A stretch of DNA of 64,000 nucleotides from Sphingomonadaceae bacterium. Its GTDB lineage: Bacteria; Pseudomonadota; Alphaproteobacteria; Sphingomonadales; Sphingomonadaceae. Shown here piece after piece: positions 52,763 to 61,484 of this stretch. The stretch's first letter is position 1, and each line of letters begins with the position of its first letter. The position numbers were made by a program, and so were the translations under genes. The DNA lies in contig JACKLA010000001.1 of assembly GCA_024236155.1 (NCBI GenBank), forward strand, positions 434,001-498,000, in the 5' to 3' direction. Under the pieces are notes generated by a model, which saw only the letters and a program-made list of their open reading frames with translations, ran no database searches and was not told the origin of the DNA.

Positions 52763-54064
52763 TTAGCGTGCGCCGAAGCCGCCTGCGACCACTCTCAATG
52801 TCTTGAGGGCAATCAGCACGTCGAGCCAGAGCGAGATGTTCTTCACATAGTAGAAATCGAAACGGAGCTTGTGCGTGGCAGTGTCGACGCCGGTGACATG
52901 CCCCTGATTGACCTGCGCCCAGCCGGTGAGGCCGGGGCGCACGATATGGCGGTAGGAATAGAACGGGATTTCGTTCTCGTACCATTCGGACAGGCTGATG
53001 GCTTCGGGCCGTGGGCCGATCCAGCTCATTTCGCCCTTGAGGATATTCCATGCCTGCGGAAGCTCGTCGAGCCGCACCTTGCGCAGGAAGCGTCCGACGC
53101 GGGTGATCCGGTCGTCGTCGTCCTTGGTCATCGCATCGTCGCGCAGCGCGGCTTCGTCTTCCTCGACGGTGCGTTCGCGCATGGTGCGGAACTTGACCAT
53201 GCGGAACACTTCGCCGCGAAAGCCCATGCGATCCTGGATGAACAGCACCGGCCCCCTGGAATCGAGCCGGATCACCAATGCGATTGCTGCCATCGCCAGC
53301 AGGAGCAAGGGGGCAAAGACGATGGTGACGACGATGTCGAACGTCCGTTTCGCGGCCATATAGGGCAAGTTGGGTATCAGCGATCCGAGCACGTTTTCGC
53401 TCAGCCGGTCGATCCGCACCTGCCCGGTCTCCAGCTCGAGGATCTGGCGATAGTGGTAGACCGGTATCCCGCGCAGCGCCGCCTTGGCGAACAGCCGCTC
53501 CCACTCGGGTGGATGGTCGAAGTGAAGGTCGCCAATGATCGAGCCATCGACGGCATTGCTGTCCACCAGTGCTTCGAATTCACCGAGCGAATCCACCGCG
53601 ACATGCTCCCTGCGGCGATGCATCTCGGTCACCCGCCCGCCGGGCACGATATAAAGCGCCTTGTTGCCCAGCCGGGTGATTGCAGTCAGCACGTAGCTGG
53701 TGATCGTCGTCGCGACGAAGCAGCTGCCGAACAGGCCGATCGAATAGGGGCTGCGAAGTATCCCGATAGCAGCGGCGGCGACTGCGAAGACCATCACATT
53801 GACCGGCACGACATAGGAAAGCAGCCGCGCCTTGGCATATTGGCGCAGGCGCGAAAGGATATACCACACGGCGATCGAAGCGGCCCCGGTGGCGATCAGC
53901 GTGCCATAGACATAGGGCTGGTCGAGCAGCTCGCTGCGCCCGAGCAACCACAGCCCGGCGGGGATCGCCATGCCGAACAGCAGGTAACACACCAGCTGCA
54001 CCGGCTGGAGGCTGAGCGGATGGGTGCGCTGGAGCGTCCGCGGTGCCGCCTGCTGCATCAGCAT
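52763..54064 (-). CDS. Polyprenyl glycosylphosphotransferase (initiating sugar transferase)
   Basis: Transfers a sugar-1-phosphate from a nucleotide sugar to undecaprenyl phosphate, the first step of exopolysaccharide assembly. The 433 residues have four to five N-terminal helices, a soluble CoA-binding-like segment, then the bacterial sugar transferase domain, with K-R-T-F-D-I-V, G-P-V-L-F-I-Q-D-R-M-G, V-K-F-R-T-M-R and L-R-K-V-R-L-D-E-L-P-Q-A-W-N-I-L-K-G-E-M-S, then G-P-R-P-E. A 7-bp hairpin (54080-54098) lies just upstream. Confidence 0.94.
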   Translation of the reverse strand: MLMQQAAPRTLQRTHPLSLQPVQLVCYLLFGMAIPAGLWLLGRSELLDQPYVYGTLIATGAASIAVWYILSRLRQYAKARLLSYVVPVNVMVFAVAAAAIGILRSPYSIGLFGSCFVATTITSYVLTAITRLGNKALYIVPGGRVTEMHRRREHVAVDSLGEFEALVDSNAVDGSIIGDLHFDHPPEWERLFAKAALRGIPVYHYRQILELETGQVRIDRLSENVLGSLIPNLPYMAAKRTFDIVVTIVFAPLLLLAMAAIALVIRLDSRGPVLFIQDRMGFRGEVFRMVKFRTMRERTVEEDEAALRDDAMTKDDDDRITRVGRFLRKVRLDELPQAWNILKGEMSWIGPRPEAISLSEWYENEIPFYSYRHIVRPGLTGWAQVNQGHVTGVDTATHKLRFDFYYVKNISLWLDVLIALKTLRVVAGGFGAR

Positions 54065-54079
54065 TGTTTCTTCCCCCGG

Positions 54080-54098
54080 GCCGCCCCCGCGGCGGCCA
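54080..54098. promoter_or_regulatory. Hairpin upstream of the sugar transferase gene
   Basis: GGCCGCC (54080-54086) and GGCGGCC (54092-54098) form a perfect 7-bp stem with a 5-base loop, just before the ribosome-binding region (GGGGGAAG on the minus strand). No regulator is evident. Confidence 0.3.
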
Positions 54099-54146
54099 TG
54101 CTCAGGATAGACCTATTACGTGCCGTGTGACTAGCGTATGACCTTG

Positions 54147-55001
54147 TCAGGCAAAATCGTTCTCAAGGAACGGCTGCGCCTTGACCACCTCGTCAATGCT
54201 TTTCAACTGGGTCAGCAGCTCCTTCAGCCGGTCGAGCGGCACCGCGTTCGGCCCGTCGGACTTGGCGTTTGCCGGATCGGGGTGAGTTTCCATGAACAGG
54301 CCCGACACCCCGACTGCAACGGCGGCGCGGGCGAGCACGGGTACGAATTCGCGCTGTCCACCCGAACTCTTGCCCTGTCCGCCGGGCAACTGGACCGAAT
54401 GGGTCGCGTCGAACACCACCGGGCGGCCCGTCTCGCGCATGATCGCAAGGCTGCGCATGTCCGATACGAGGTTCTGGTAGCCGAAGCTCGCGCCGCGCTC
54501 GCATACCATGATGTTGTCGCCATCATGGCCGGCTTCCTTCGCCGCAGTGACCGCCTTGTCGACCACATTGACCATATCGCCCGGGGCCATGAACTGCGCT
54601 TTCTTGATATTGACCGGGATACCGGCAGCGGCGACCGCGCTGATGAAATCGGTCTGGCGCGCAAGGAAGGCGGGTGTCTGCATTACGTCGACCACTTCGG
54701 CGACGGCTGACACCTGTTCTTTCTCGTGTACATCGGTCAGCACGGGAACGCCGATCTCGCGCTTGACCTTGGCGAGGATTTCCAGCCCTTCTTCGAGACC
54801 CGGTCCGCGGAAGCTCTTGCCCGATGTGCGGTTCGCCTTGTCGAAACTGCTCTTGTAGATGAAGTGGATACCCAGTTCGTCGGTGATCGCCTTGATCGCT
54901 TCCGATGTGCGCATCGCCATATCTTCGGATTCGATGACGCAGGGGCCGGCGATCAGGAAAAAGGGCTGGTCGAGGCCGATCGGCTTGCCGCAAAGCTGCA
55001 T
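54147..55001 (-). CDS. kdsA: 3-deoxy-8-phosphooctulonate synthase
   Basis: Condenses arabinose-5-phosphate with PEP to Kdo-8-phosphate. The 284 residues show F-L-I-A-G-P-C-V-I-E-S, Y-K-S-S-F-D-K-A-N-R-T-S, G-L-E-E-G-L-E, D-V-H-E-K-E-Q, and C-E-R-G-A-S-F-G-Y-Q-N-L-V-S-D. It follows kdsB by 133 bases. Kdo normally goes to LPS or, through capsule systems, to polysaccharide linkers. The other two Kdo genes lie just beyond, so this is a Kdo supply unit. Confidence 0.96.
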   Translation of the reverse strand: MQLCGKPIGLDQPFFLIAGPCVIESEDMAMRTSEAIKAITDELGIHFIYKSSFDKANRTSGKSFRGPGLEEGLEILAKVKREIGVPVLTDVHEKEQVSAVAEVVDVMQTPAFLARQTDFISAVAAAGIPVNIKKAQFMAPGDMVNVVDKAVTAAKEAGHDGDNIMVCERGASFGYQNLVSDMRSLAIMRETGRPVVFDATHSVQLPGGQGKSSGGQREFVPVLARAAVAVGVSGLFMETHPDPANAKSDGPNAVPLDRLKELLTQLKSIDEVVKAQPFLENDFA

Positions 55002-55134
55002 ATTCTAATCTTTCATAATTTTCAGCGTTTTGAACGCATTAGTCGGGATGTCATGATCCCCGCGCCAGTCGAAAGGCGCTTAGCCGCCCCTTAGGACAAA
55101 AATGTGACAATGCAAAGCGCGGCCTGAAACCGAC

Positions 55135-55941
55135 CTAGTCGATGCCCATGACTTTCAGCGATGCCTCGATATGCGGGATATCGCTGGGGTTGTTGAGCTC
55201 CCAGATTTCCCATTCGGGCTGGTGCACCTCGACCACGCGGATTGCCGCGCCCAGGTCGAGGAAGCGCAGCTGCTCGAGGCCCTCCAGCTGCTCGAGCTGT
55301 GTTGGCGGGTGTCCGACATATTTGCGCAGGGCGGCAGGGCGGTAGGCGTAGAGCCCGATATGCAGCAATACCGGCAGCCTCGCATCGTCGGCCTTGCTCA
55401 CATCGAAATGCGGGATGATGCGTTTCGAGAAATAGTGGGCGTTGCCCGCGCCGGATACCGCTGCAAAGGTGCCGCCCACAATGCCGAGTTTCTCGTCGGC
55501 GACCAGCTTGTCGTAGAGCGTGCGGGTGCAGCGCACGACCGGTGTGGCGACATCGACCGAAGGGTCGGCACGCATGGCTGCAATCAGGTCCTCGACGAAC
55601 CAGTCGGGGATCAGCGGTGCATCGCCCTGCAGGTTCACCACGATCTCCGGTTCGCGATCAAGATTGCCGAGCAATTCGGCGCAGCGTTCGGTGCCATTGC
55701 GGCAGTTGGAGGAGGTGAAGATCGCTTCCGCGCCGAATTCGCGCGCTGCATCGAGTATTTCGTCGCTGTCCGATGCGACCACCACGCGGGTGGCTGAGGG
55801 AACGCGCTGTGCCGCCTCCCAGCTGCGCCGGATCAGCGTCTTCGCCTTGCCACCAGCGCCGCGCAGCTCGGCGAGCGGCTTGCCGGGATAGCGCTGCGAG
55901 GCATAGCGGGCGGGGATAACGATCAGTATGTCGTCGGACAT
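55135..55941 (-). CDS. kdsB: 3-deoxy-manno-octulosonate cytidylyltransferase
   Basis: Activates Kdo as CMP-Kdo. The 268 residues show the N-terminal I-P-A-R-Y-A-S-Q-R-Y-P-G-K-P-L-A (about 9-24), V-A-S-D-S-D-E-I, N-C-R-N-G-T-E-R, V-N-L-Q-G-D-A-P-L-I, and Y-A-Y-R. It lies between kdsA and the GT4 gene and completes the Kdo pathway with kdsA and kdsD. Confidence 0.95.
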   Translation of the reverse strand: MSDDILIVIPARYASQRYPGKPLAELRGAGGKAKTLIRRSWEAAQRVPSATRVVVASDSDEILDAAREFGAEAIFTSSNCRNGTERCAELLGNLDREPEIVVNLQGDAPLIPDWFVEDLIAAMRADPSVDVATPVVRCTRTLYDKLVADEKLGIVGGTFAAVSGAGNAHYFSKRIIPHFDVSKADDARLPVLLHIGLYAYRPAALRKYVGHPPTQLEQLEGLEQLRFLDLGAAIRVVEVHQPEWEIWELNNPSDIPHIEASLKVMGID

Positions 55942-55973
55942 TTCGAGAGGCTCCGTTGGCGGTTTCCGGCGCG

Positions 55974-57098
55974 CTAGGCGCTGGGGGCTGCTGAGACAAG
56001 CTCGGCGATGGCCTGGCGATAGCGGTCGATGACGATGGCGACATCGTATTCAGCCTCCATCCTCGCACGCCCGGCATCGCCCATCGCCTGCCGCTCGGCG
56101 GCAGAGAGTGCGGCAAAGCGCCGGAAGCTTTCGGCAAGGCTTTCGGCGCTGCGAACCTCGCACAACAGCCCCGATACTCCATCGGTAACCACTGCGCGGC
56201 AGCCGGGCACGTCGGTTGTGATGACCGGGCGCCCCATCGCCGCCGCTTCGATCAGCGAGCGCGGCGCGCCCTCGCGATAGCTCGGCAGGACGACGCAGTG
56301 GGCCTGTTCGACGAATGGCCGCACATCGTCGGTCGCGCCGAGATATTCTACCGAGCCATCGTCAAGATAGGGCTGGAGTTCGGCTTCGGAAATCGCCGTG
56401 CGATTGGCTGCGCCGAGCGGGCCAAGCAGCTGGAAACGGCAATGCGGATGGTTCTTGCGGACAGCGCGTGCGGCGTCGAGATATTCCATCGTGCCCTTGT
56501 CGCGGATCAGCCGCGAGATCATCAGGAAAGTCAGCCCCTGGGCGTTGTCGGGCAGTGGGGTGGCGGCAAATTGCGCCAGATCGATCCCCGAACCGGGCAG
56601 CAGGCGCATCTGTTCTTCGCGCAAGAGGCGGTTGGCGAGCAGGAAATCGCGATCATCCTCGTTCTGTACGAAGACAATCGGCAGCTTGCCCATGCCGTGG
56701 CGGTAGAGGGCCTTCCCGGCGAGGAACATCGCCCTGGAACCGAGGAAGATCGTCCCGAGCCCGGTGACGTTGGGCAGGAATGGGATGCCCAGCCGTCGCG
56801 CCGCCATCGCGCCGAAGATGTTGTTCTTGATCGTATAGCCCAGCACCACATGGGGCCGGATCGCGGCGAAATGCCGCCGGAAATGCCCGACCATGCCAAG
56901 GTTCTGCGCGACGCCCAGGCCGCGCACATCCATCGCCAGGTCGACGAACCGTGCGCCGATACCTTCGAGCTTGCCAGCAGTTTCGTCGCGCGGGGCGAGG
57001 ATCGTGACGTCATGCCCGTCCGCCACCAGTGCTTCGACCAGCGGGCGGCGGAAATTCCAGATATTCCACGCCGCGTTGACGGTCAGGCAGATGCGCAT
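55974..57098 (-). CDS. GT4 family glycosyltransferase (PglA/CapM-like)
   Basis: The 374-residue GT-B enzyme adds a sugar to a lipid-linked oligosaccharide. Seen: N-x-A-W-N-I-W-N-F-R-R-P-L near the start, G-Y-T-I-K-N-N-I-F-G, F-L-M-I-S-R-L-I-R-D-K-G, then the nucleotide-sugar motif P-S-Y-R-E-G-A-P-R-S-L-I-E-A-A-A-M-G-R-P-V-I-T. This motif resembles GalNAc/hexosaminyl transferases of the PglA group. Lies between kdsB and kdsD. Confidence 0.9.
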   Translation of the reverse strand: MRICLTVNAAWNIWNFRRPLVEALVADGHDVTILAPRDETAGKLEGIGARFVDLAMDVRGLGVAQNLGMVGHFRRHFAAIRPHVVLGYTIKNNIFGAMAARRLGIPFLPNVTGLGTIFLGSRAMFLAGKALYRHGMGKLPIVFVQNEDDRDFLLANRLLREEQMRLLPGSGIDLAQFAATPLPDNAQGLTFLMISRLIRDKGTMEYLDAARAVRKNHPHCRFQLLGPLGAANRTAISEAELQPYLDDGSVEYLGATDDVRPFVEQAHCVVLPSYREGAPRSLIEAAAMGRPVITTDVPGCRAVVTDGVSGLLCEVRSAESLAESFRRFAALSAAERQAMGDAGRARMEAEYDVAIVIDRYRQAIAELVSAAPSA

Positions 57099-57113
57099 CG
57101 CGCCGCTCGCGCC

Positions 57114-58076
57114 TTATGCCACGCCGGCGCGCAGGCAGTCATGGATATGGACGAGGCCGACGAACTTGCCGTCATCGCCCAGCACCGGCAGCGCGCTGAT
57201 ATTGCGCTCGTTCATCAGGCCGGTTGCCTCTTCCAGCAACATTTCGGGATCGGCGGTGGTCGGCGCTTTCGTTGCGGTGGCCATCGCGTCGCGCTCGAGC
57301 AGGCCATCCATGTTTCGCCGCAGATCGCCATCGGTGATGATGCCTGCGAGCCTGCCATCGCTTCCCACCACACCCGCGACGCCGAAGCCCTTGGCACTCA
57401 TTTCGAGCAGGACCTCGCTCATCGGCTGGTCGCCACGCACGACCGGCAGTTCGCCGCCCGTGTGCATCACGTCGCGCACCCTCAGGAACTGCGCGCCCAG
57501 CTTGCCGCCCGGATGGAAGACGTGGAAATCCTCTTTCTGGAACCCGCGCATCCGCATGACGGCAACCGCCAGTGCGTCGCCCAGCGCCAGCGTGCAGGTG
57601 GTCGAGGTGGTCGGTGCCATCCCCACGCTGCATGCCTCCGCCGCATCGGGCAGTTGCAACAGCACTTCGCCATGGTGCGCCAGCGTGCTGTCGGCATTCT
57701 TGGTCATTGCGATCATCGGGATGTCGAACCGCGCGATATAGGCGAGCAAGCCGTGCAGTTCGGCCGTCTCGCCCGAGTTCGAGATCACGATGCACACGTC
57801 GTCCCTGGTGATCATGCCGAGATCGCCATGGCTCGCTTCCGAAGGGTGGACAAAGAAGGACGGTGTGCCAGTGGAAGCAAGCGTCGCGGCAATCTTGCAC
57901 CCGATATGGCCCGACTTGCCCATGCCGGATACAACCACCCGACCGCAGCAATCGCGCACCAGCTGCACTGCGCGTTCGAACTCGTCGCCGAGCCCTGCCG
58001 CCATCTGTTCGAGCGCGGCGATTTCGGTGCGGATTACTTCGGCACCGCTCGCAGCGGGGCTGGCGTCATGGGTCAT
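57114..58076 (-). CDS. kdsD: Arabinose-5-phosphate isomerase (KpsF/GutQ/KdsD family)
   Basis: Makes arabinose-5-phosphate from ribulose-5-phosphate for Kdo synthesis. The protein has 320 residues from ATG 58076 (an upstream TTG at 58103 is less likely). Seen: an N-terminal SIS domain with G-M-G-K-S-G-H-I, S-T-G-T-P-S-F-F-V-H-P-S-E-A-S-H-G-D-L-G-M and S-N-S-G-E-T-A-E, followed by two CBS domains (about 200-320) ending L-V-H-I-H-D-C-L-R-A-G. It is upstream of the GT4, kdsB and kdsA genes. Confidence 0.94.
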   Translation of the reverse strand: MTHDASPAASGAEVIRTEIAALEQMAAGLGDEFERAVQLVRDCCGRVVVSGMGKSGHIGCKIAATLASTGTPSFFVHPSEASHGDLGMITRDDVCIVISNSGETAELHGLLAYIARFDIPMIAMTKNADSTLAHHGEVLLQLPDAAEACSVGMAPTTSTTCTLALGDALAVAVMRMRGFQKEDFHVFHPGGKLGAQFLRVRDVMHTGGELPVVRGDQPMSEVLLEMSAKGFGVAGVVGSDGRLAGIITDGDLRRNMDGLLERDAMATATKAPTTADPEMLLEEATGLMNERNISALPVLGDDGKFVGLVHIHDCLRAGVA

Positions 58077-58119
58077 TGTCAGGTCTTTCAATTGGTCGTG
58101 CAAGAGCCACTTAGCGCCG

Positions 58120-59004
58120 TCAGTCGATCAGTTCGAGGCCCAGTGCGGTCAATTCCTCGTCGCTCTTGCAGGTAAGCACCCAGTCCCGCCTGAACTTGTC
58201 GGCAACAATGGTATCACGGCGCGCGAAGCCTTCTTCGCGAATATGGAACCAGCGATAACCGAGGCCGCCGAGCAGTTCCATCATCTCTGGCACGCGTTTC
58301 GCCCGGCGCAGCACTTCGCACACCATGTCGGGCCGGTGCTTTTCGAGGAAGGCCTTGGCGCCGTCGAACACTTCCATCTCGAAGCCTTCGACATCGATCT
58401 TCAGCGCCACCGGGCCGGGGCTGTCGAGATGCAGGTCGTCGAGCCGCTTCATCGGCACGCGCACGCCGTGATCGGTGCTCCAGCCGATATCGACCGAGGA
58501 GGCCAGTTGGCCGCTCGACTGGGCATAGGGAATACGGATCTCGCCATCCTCGCCGCCCACCGCAACAAGGCACGGATGCACCCGGTCGCCGAGATCGTTG
58601 TGCAGCACATTCTCCCACAGGAGCAGGTAGTTCTCGCCGACGATCTCGTAGGCATAGGCGTGCAGGTTCGGGTTCACGCGCGCCACCGCCAGCGCGAACA
58701 GGCCGGTATAGGATCCAATATCGAGAAAAGTCCCGGCATTGCGTGAAAAGGCAATCGCGGCATCCAGCGCATTGCGATCCTGCGCGCTGTCGAGCTGCCC
58801 GCTGCCCCAGAAGATCTCCTGCGCGACATGGCAGCGATGCGGCTGCGCGAGGGACACTTCCTGCCCGCCGTCGAGTTTGAGCCGACTGAGTGGCACATTG
58901 ACGGGCAGGCGCTTCTGCCAACTACCCGGCAGTACGCGCGCGATGCCGACTGCCAATTTGCTGATCGGCCGCAGGGTTAAAGCCTTGCGCAAGATAGATT
59001 TCAT
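58120..59004 (-). CDS. FkbM family methyltransferase
   Basis: The protein has 294 residues from ATG 59004 (M-K-S-I-L-R-K). It has a SAM-binding site F-L-D-I-G-S-Y-T-G-L-F-A-L at 93-105 and the family late motif L-K-I-D-V-E-G-F-E-M-E-V. FkbM methyltransferases usually O-methylate sugars. The upstream in-frame stretch (to 59217) is not convincing. Here it probably methylates the polysaccharide or its building blocks. Confidence 0.87.
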   Translation of the reverse strand: MKSILRKALTLRPISKLAVGIARVLPGSWQKRLPVNVPLSRLKLDGGQEVSLAQPHRCHVAQEIFWGSGQLDSAQDRNALDAAIAFSRNAGTFLDIGSYTGLFALAVARVNPNLHAYAYEIVGENYLLLWENVLHNDLGDRVHPCLVAVGGEDGEIRIPYAQSSGQLASSVDIGWSTDHGVRVPMKRLDDLHLDSPGPVALKIDVEGFEMEVFDGAKAFLEKHRPDMVCEVLRRAKRVPEMMELLGGLGYRWFHIREEGFARRDTIVADKFRRDWVLTCKSDEELTALGLELID

Positions 59005-59075
59005 GCTGGTTCCATTCACCGGTATTGTATCGTTTGCCAGTACACGGCAGCGGCTATTGCCATTTTGAGGTTGGT

Positions 59076-60146
59076 TCAGGCCCGTTTGCTGGCAAGTTTG
59101 CGAGCCATGCCGGTTGACACGTTGGCCAAGGAGTCTCTGATGCGCGGGAGTACGGGTTCTTCGAAAAAGCGGGTCACACTGTAGCTCAAGAACAGCATAA
59201 AGGCGAACATGCCGCAAACGACGACCACCTTGTTTGCCTCGGTAGCAAACCGGTTGAGCAGAACATATCCGATGTAAGCATGCAGCAGGTATAGCGGGTA
59301 TGTCATCAGGCCGAGCCGTCGCGCACCGGGCAGGCGCAGGCCTTTCAAACGCGTTTGCCCGAAGAAGAGAAACGCGAGAATGAAAACAGCGGTTGCAGCT
59401 CCCACGATGATCGGATTCAGCATAAAGTCACCACGGTTCAACGACATTTGGGCCGCGCGTTCTACCGACGCCATAATCGCAAAAGCCGATGCAACAAGCA
59501 GCGGCAATGCTCGCCACAACGACCATCCCGACTGCTCGATACGCTGCAGCAAAAAGCCGATTACAAAGAGATAATTGTAATTGCCGATGAGCGGCAAATT
59601 CGCGCCCAGAACGTCAAAAGCGATGATCGCGAGCAGCCACAACACCATCAGCTGTTCGAGGCGCGCCTTGAGTCCCAACAAGATGGCAACGAACACGAGT
59701 CCGTAGAAGCCGAGTTCATAAGCCAAGGTCCAGTATACGCTGTCGATATGATCGAAGCCGAGATACGGTGCCAGCATTGTTGTGTTGACGATGAATTGTG
59801 CCAGGCTCACTTCGAATTGAGGGCCGCCGAGACACACGCGAACCAATGTCGTCGCGACGAGACAGAGGAGGAACGTTGGCCAAAGGCGCACGAAGCGCGA
59901 GATCGCGAAAGTCGGTGCATCTTTTCCGCTCGATGTAAGCGCGATGACATATCCGCTGATCAGGAAAAACAGGTCTACACCAAGATAACCATACTCTGCC
60001 GCGTTGCTGATTGCGCCAAAACGATCATAGTTTTCGATCACACCGCGCCGAATACCATTCGCCGTGTAATGAAAAACCATGACCGAAAACGCGGCCAGAA
60101 AACGCGCATAGTCAAGCCAGTCGACACTGTTTTGGGCTGGCCGCAT
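59076..60146 (-). CDS. Acyltransferase 3 family membrane protein (O-acetyltransferase-like)
   Basis: The protein has 356 residues from ATG 60146 with about ten hydrophobic helices. Seen: the catalytic His in D-Y-A-R-F-L-A-A-F-S-V-M-V-F-H-Y-T-A (His26), R-F-V-R-L-W-P near residue 90, and the F-F-L-I-S-G-Y segment. Acyltransferase-3 enzymes decorate exopolysaccharides or glycolipids with acetyl groups. GC content is lower than in the neighbours, so it may be a later acquisition. Confidence 0.88.
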   Translation of the reverse strand: MRPAQNSVDWLDYARFLAAFSVMVFHYTANGIRRGVIENYDRFGAISNAAEYGYLGVDLFFLISGYVIALTSSGKDAPTFAISRFVRLWPTFLLCLVATTLVRVCLGGPQFEVSLAQFIVNTTMLAPYLGFDHIDSVYWTLAYELGFYGLVFVAILLGLKARLEQLMVLWLLAIIAFDVLGANLPLIGNYNYLFVIGFLLQRIEQSGWSLWRALPLLVASAFAIMASVERAAQMSLNRGDFMLNPIIVGAATAVFILAFLFFGQTRLKGLRLPGARRLGLMTYPLYLLHAYIGYVLLNRFATEANKVVVVCGMFAFMLFLSYSVTRFFEEPVLPRIRDSLANVSTGMARKLASKRA

Positions 60147-60195
60147 CAGTCGGCAGCCCCGTCGGGTGATGAAACGGGAATGACGGCTTGTATCG

Positions 60196-61446
60196 TCATG
60201 CCGTTTCGGCGCTGCTGACACGCAATGGCTTCAAGCCCGAACAAGGGCCGACCGGTTCCCCCGTCTCGAGCGAAAAACCCTGATCATGCCACGGACACCA
60301 GATGTGCCCATCGTCAATGTATCCGCAGGACAGATCGGCACCCATATGGGGGCATCGACGCTGGATATGGACAGCCTGTCTGTCGTCAACTTGCACTGCG
60401 ATGGTTTTGTCATCGACAATCCGAATCTGATCGGAGCCGAACTGGCCAGAAGCACGGGAACGGTCCTGCGTCTCCGCAAACCAGTTTCTGTGCAGTAGTG
60501 CGTCAAGGAACTTCAGCCGTCGCCCTTCCTCACCCGGTCGACCTGTGCCCAGCCTTGTTTCCAGGCGGAGAGCCAGGTTGCGCGGCCTCAGTTTGTCGAC
60601 AAGGTATGAGAACTTGATACGACGATTGTCTTCGGACCGAATTGCGGCGGCAGATGCATAGTGCAACTGAGCGCCCAGCCGAGGGTGCAAGGGCGGAGAA
60701 ATGGTAAAACGAGTGGTAATTGCCACGCGCGTCATGTCGGTACGGTTGAGCACGCCTCCATGCAGATGCTGGCTGTGGAACAAAAGCATGTCGCCTGCTT
60801 TGCAGGGCAACCGCAGCGGCCGACCGGTGACCTGATCTTCGCGCACATGCTCGCCACCGCGAGGGACGGGTTTGCCAAAGGCATCGGGGTAGACGACCAT
60901 ACCGTTGCCTTCGTCGACATCCTCGATGGCGATCCATATGTTATAGGCGTTGAGTGCAACATTCTGCCAGAGATCCAGGTGGGGACCATGCTGGATCAAC
61001 TTGCCCGGACGCTGTTTAAGCGTCGTATAGTGCTGTTGCATCAAGTCGTTCGGCAAATAGAACCGCAAGACGAAATTGTGATTCACGTAGAAGCTGGAAT
61101 GCCCGCTGAACTCGCGAATGAGTTCCTCGGTTGCTCGCATATATGTCGCGCGAAGGTTTTCCGTGGCGCGGGAATGGACGTCCTGAATCAAGTCTACGGA
61201 AAGGTGCTCGTGGATGTGTTCCAGCCCCACTTCTTCCAGCTTATTCCGCATTTCGGCGCCGGCAAGATCAGCGATCTGCCGGAATATTTCGTCGCGCGTA
61301 AGCCGGTGCAATTTTGTGAGTGCGGTGCCGCCACGGGCAATCACAACCGAGCCGTCATCGAGTCGGTCGATCAGCTTATCGCGATCGATCAGCTGGCCGG
61401 GATTGCCTGCTTCAAACAAGGCAGCAGCTTCACTGCTTTCGTTCAT
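60196..61446 (-). CDS. PhyH-type Fe(II)/2-oxoglutarate dioxygenase fused to a Rieske [2Fe-2S] domain
   Basis: The protein has 416 residues from ATG 61446 (AAGGA seven bases upstream). Part one (about 100-255) is a phytanoyl-CoA dioxygenase-like domain: H156-x-D158, distal His229 (H-L-H-G-G-V-L-N-R-T) and Arg240, the usual metal and 2-oxoglutarate ligands. Part two (about 340-410) is a Rieske domain: C365-P-H367 and C384-P-W-H387, plus S-L-E-T-G-E. I know no standard family with this order. It lies between the acyltransferase and sulfotransferase genes. Substrate and role unknown. Confidence 0.8.
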   Translation of the reverse strand: MNESSEAAALFEAGNPGQLIDRDKLIDRLDDGSVVIARGGTALTKLHRLTRDEIFRQIADLAGAEMRNKLEEVGLEHIHEHLSVDLIQDVHSRATENLRATYMRATEELIREFSGHSSFYVNHNFVLRFYLPNDLMQQHYTTLKQRPGKLIQHGPHLDLWQNVALNAYNIWIAIEDVDEGNGMVVYPDAFGKPVPRGGEHVREDQVTGRPLRLPCKAGDMLLFHSQHLHGGVLNRTDMTRVAITTRFTISPPLHPRLGAQLHYASAAAIRSEDNRRIKFSYLVDKLRPRNLALRLETRLGTGRPGEEGRRLKFLDALLHRNWFAETQDRSRASGQFGSDQIRIVDDKTIAVQVDDRQAVHIQRRCPHMGADLSCGYIDDGHIWCPWHDQGFSLETGEPVGPCSGLKPLRVSSAETA

Positions 61447-61484
61447 CGAACATCCTTTAATGCTGGAAGCCGGGCAGGCGGCTA

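Noticed and set aside
56298..58175. 625-codon plus-strand open frame across the GT4 gene and kdsD
   Set aside because: Antisense shadow; the translation has no domain pattern.
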